A stretch of DNA of 64,000 nucleotides, taken from assembly GCA_000711775.1 (NCBI GenBank), contig ARYC01000775.1, forward strand, positions 1 to 64,000, read 5' to 3'. The stretch is from Oxytricha trifallax. Taxonomy: Eukaryota > Ciliophora > Spirotrichea > Sporadotrichida > Oxytrichidae. This document shows positions 61,135 through 64,000 of the stretch, one piece after another. The number at the start of each line of letters is the position of its first letter. Positions within the stretch are counted from its first letter, which is position 1. The position numbers and the translations under genes were made by a program. The notes beneath the pieces were generated by a model. It did not search any database. It was given only the letters and a program-made list of their open reading frames with translations, and was not told the DNA's origin.

Positions 61135-62487
61135 ATGGGTAATAAGCATCCAAAACTAAACTTAGATCAAGGTTTTCCTAATAAACTATAAATCTTATCA
61201 AATATTTTTAATTTAATTGTTAATTAAAGTATATTTTGTCATATTAGAAGAAAGAAGTCATTAAAGCTTGTAATTACATTAGCCACTTTTATCAACACTT
61301 ATATATTAGTTAGCAGAAATGAACTACAGTTAATATACTTACTCTATTTTATTATAATAAATAGATATTTTATAGGTAAATTTAACTTTCATAATTCATG
61401 TATATATTAACCTATAAATTCTCTATTTGAGTTTGAAGCAGAGGACAGTGTTAGAGGGTGTAGATAAAGAATCATTTCATCATTTTTGTCAGATGCCTGT
61501 AAGTATATATTCTTCGATAAATATATGTGAAAAACTATTAAAAGAAATGCGATAACAAATTAACCTAAATATCTTTATTTTAGGGTCTGTGGGGACAGAG
61601 GTTTTGGGCAAAGTTTCAGAAAGTAATTGGCAGGGAATTTATTGAGTTTGATGAATTCATTTATTCATTGTGTAAGTGGAACTTCATAAAAGTATATTGA
61701 GTAACAATTTTGTTTATTTCAATTAGAAGGCGTGTTTATTGAAAAATTAGTGGAGTCAATAAATTGAAAGAAATTATAAATTTTATGAATAAAGACATTC
61801 AGTGCTTATTTTAAAATGTTTAATAACATTACCTTAAAATTTTCGAAATTTATCCAAGATTTTCTTCGATACACAAAATAATCAATTTATACAACAATAA
61901 GCCAAGGTTTTTTTAAATAAAACGCTTTTTCTTAGATCAAATCTGCAGAAGTCCTGAAGCAGAACAAGACAAATTTATCTTTGACATGTTTAATTTGGGG
62001 CAAAAACCCAATATGATGGGATAAAAGCAAAAAAAGGAAATAACCAAGGAAGAATTCACAGCCATGATTTATAATTTACCGTTTGGCACCATAATCGTTT
62101 CCAAAATTAAAGCAGGGTACAAGGAAGAAAATTAAAATAAGGAAAATCCAAATCCAAAGCACTATTCATATTAGAGTAGGTTAAATTTTATATAAAATAG
62201 TGTTCGGTGTGTGATTTCAATTTCTTAATTAATTGCCTTTTTAGTCCTATTTTCAGTTATTAACGTTTTTGTTTATAGTATAGAGAAACCCAAATCCCAA
62301 ATCTCATGAAAGATTAATCTTGGGTGAAACTAAACTTTTAACTATTCAGCCTACTCAAATGAAAGCAATAGTTGATGATTTAATCTCAGCAGTATCACCA
62401 TAGCAGGAAACTCTGAATTTCGATTAATTTAAAGCATTCTTGGATTTAAATCCTGCTTTGAGAAGCATTATTTTAGGATACATTTGA
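61135..62487 (+). CDS. MGNK-start protein with possible EF-hand-like region
   Basis: ATG 61135 gives MGNKHPKLNLDQGF, a Met-Gly start open to N-myristoylation. Blocks follow at 61245-61320 (KEVIKACNYISHFYQHLYI), 61425-61497 (ending FCQMP before GTAAGT), 61584-61690 (GLWGQRFWAKFQKV, then IEFDEFIYSLCK), 61945-62170 (EAEQDKFIFDMFNLGQK and EITKEEFTAMIYNLPFG) and 62285-62487 (TLNFDQFKAFLDLNPALR) to TGA 62485-62487. The spacing of F-D-x-F and EEF units resembles EF-hand proteins such as calcineurin B or frequenin, but full calcium loops are not seen. The gaps are introns or IESs. Confidence 0.6.
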
Positions 62488-62499
62488 ATTAAAAAAATT

Positions 62500-62881
62500 A
62501 AATTTAATTAATTAATTATAAAATATTAAATTTGCGGCAGTTAACTTTCTGGAAACCTGTAAAATATGGTACTTGTTCAATAGAGAATTTAAAATCATCT
62601 GAACTTACTATAGGTGGTACCCCCTATTGCATCGAGGAATCGAGATAAACCAACTTTAATTTGGGCATAAAATAAACTAAACCAATCGCTAAAATTAATC
62701 ATGAGTTATCTCGCTCCTCTGATGCAATAGAGTGATACCGCCAATATAAAAGTCCAGCTGATTTAGAATTTTCTATCAAACAAGTACAGTGTTATCTAGG
62801 TTTCCAGAAAATTATCTGCCACAAATTTAACAATTTTTATTTAATTTATTTTTCCAAATTCAAATGCATTCCTTCAATATT
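62500..62881. repeat. Diverged copy of the foldback element at 34953-36071
   Basis: The left arm GGCAGTTAACTTTCTGGAAACCT (in two parts near 62535-62557) is mirrored by AGGTTTCCAGAAAATTATCTGCC near 62800-62822, with GGTACC/CGAGATAA motifs inside. Outer sequence up to 62881 also resembles the other copy. The arms differ from each other more than in the 35-kb copy, so it is older. It lies between two genes. Confidence 0.75.
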
Positions 62882-62966
62882 AAAGAAGTTGTTAAGCCTT
62901 AATTATGGACATTGAATGTACATTTAGTTTTAGGACCATATTTATTGATTTTTTAATTATTTAATA

Positions 62967-63486
62967 ATGAATGAGAAGGGCTATGCTGAGTATTATCCAG
63001 ATCTAGGATATTTAAATGATATGCTTACTGGTAGTTAACAGACTGGTAAAAATAATCAACATCTATAAGGTCTTCAATAAATGCCTTCAAATGGTACTCT
63101 AAACTAGAGAAGTATAAGATCAAATAATTAAAACGCGTAATACCAGTTTTATTAATTACTTAAAGTATTTTACAACTAATACCTGTTTTATTCGCCAATA
63201 AAATTTATATTTAACAACTTACTTAATTGTATTCTAAAAAGATACCAGAGAGGAGGCTCAGTTTCATGCTTTGGAGGTCAGTCGTCTACTCAAACCTTTC
63301 GATCCACATTATAACAATTTGGAAATAATTTAAGCAACGATTAAGTGCTTCTCCCTGGTGAGATCTCTATAGAGGGAGATTTGCAAAAAATTGGGAGAAA
63401 AACTGAAATGTGGTTAAAAAGACACTATATACTACAAGATTCTGCCTTGCTATGCTATTCAGATAGAAATAGCAGAGTACCTAAAA
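62967..63486 (+). CDS. PH-domain protein, N-terminal part
   Basis: ATG 62967 (MNEKGYAEYYPDLGYLNDML) leads through Gln-rich sequence to an IES with pointer ATACCAG. Then comes RGGSVSCFGGQSSTQTFRST, and the start of a pleckstrin-homology fold: EGDLQKIGRKTEMWLKRHYI and LQDSALLCYSDRNSRVPK, with the conserved G-x-L-x-K and W-x-x-R-x-x-x-L pattern. PH domains bind phosphoinositides. The block ends at GTAAGTGATT (63487). The rest of the PH domain, including its C-terminal helix, is not visible before the next ATG. Confidence 0.75.
63147..63248. other. IES in the PH-domain gene, pointer ATACCAG
   Basis: ATACCAG at 63140-63146 and 63242-63248. Excision joins NNQNAQYQ to RGGSVSCFGG in frame. Confidence 0.88.
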
Positions 63487-63595
63487 GTAAGTGATTATAA
63501 CTGTTTTGTTACTCTTTTACTTTTAATACTGAATGAAATGACTTCTAATAAGTCACATTTATAAATTCAAATTATAGTAATTATTTAATTTAAAA

Positions 63596-64000
63596 ATGAA
63601 CACATCAATGAATAATACATCACACAGATCTATCACACCAACACCACGATAACCTCAAATAAAAGCTATTGATAGTAACTAAAGAAGAAAATTAACCAAA
63701 GATGAGAAATAAGTCCTTAAGACTATTATGATTGATGAGCGAGATTTGGCTTTACTCAAGGAATATCTTGAAATATATAGTGGCAATTTAAAAGTAAGAA
63801 CTTGCATGTAAAAATCCATTATTTCTACGTAATTTCTTCCACATTAATTCAAAATTATAATTAGAGAATTAATACTAATAAATCTATAATATAGAAAGTA
63901 GAAGATGAGACAAGCAAGCTACAAAATTCCTTCAGATAAATGAAATACAACATTTTACCAACTTAAGGAAGTGCATTAAGCATGCAGCCCTAAGCATCTA
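63596..64000 (+). CDS. Gln/Lys-rich coding sequence running off the window
   Basis: ATG 63596 gives MNTSMNNTSHRSITPTPRQP and then KLTKDEKQVLKTIMIDERDL with LLKEYLEIYSGNLK. After an AT-rich interruption, the block from 63905 reads VEDETSKLQNSFRQMKYNIL and continues past 64000. It may be a new gene or a later MDS of the PH-domain gene. No domain recognised. Confidence 0.55.

Overview
This window looks like micronuclear (germline) DNA of a spirotrichous ciliate of the Oxytricha/Stylonychia kind. Three things say so. (1) Recognisable proteins read through only if TAA and TAG mean glutamine and TGA is the only stop. (2) Genes are cut into short coding blocks (MDSs) separated by AT-rich spacers (IESs) flanked by short direct repeats (pointers), and removing a spacer with one repeat copy restores the frame. 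(3) Several 4-kb transposons end in C4A4C4 / G4T4G4T4, as in Oxytricha telomere-bearing elements (TBEs). All calls are from reading and translating by eye. I ran no search, so homology calls rest on motifs I recognise.

Layout. 1-878: end of a TBE lying inside a SAS-6 centriole gene (minus, start at 3180). 3496-8356: plus-strand gene for a Lys/Gln-rich protein with a C-terminal Tubby domain, interrupted at 6757-7405 by a GC-rich retroposon-like element. Its last MDS lies inverted at 10985-10830, beyond a CTU1/NCS6 tRNA thiolation gene (minus, 9660-10517). 12029-18566: a YHYH-domain protein gene broken into tiny MDSs in very AT-rich DNA, with a 300-bp-arm palindrome. 20963-28679: a LIN54/tesmin-like CXC protein (minus), split by a complete TBE at 23009-27162. 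28.7-39 kb: a repeat-rich stretch with duplicated convergent ORF pairs, a TBE fragment and a TBE holding a foldback element that itself holds a second copy of the GC-rich element. 39156-48930: a Ser/Gln-rich gene split in frame by another complete TBE (39276-43390), then the best-preserved copy of the convergent ORF pair. 49002-58852: minus-strand genes for DNA2 nuclease-helicase, an N/Q-rich protein, a WD40-like protein and CDC73 (Paf1 complex). 59067-64000: plus-strand genes for an SPFH/prohibitin-type membrane protein, a possible calcium-binding MGNK protein, a PH-domain protein and the start of another gene.

The genes do not form an operon or pathway. They are unrelated housekeeping and cytoskeletal genes, most of which would become separate small macronuclear chromosomes after DNA elimination. 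The unifying biology is genome rearrangement: pointer-flanked IESs, TBEs lying inside coding DNA with 3-bp target duplications that could serve as pointers, a retroposon whose target duplication has become a candidate pointer, and one gene with an inverted terminal MDS interleaved with another gene.
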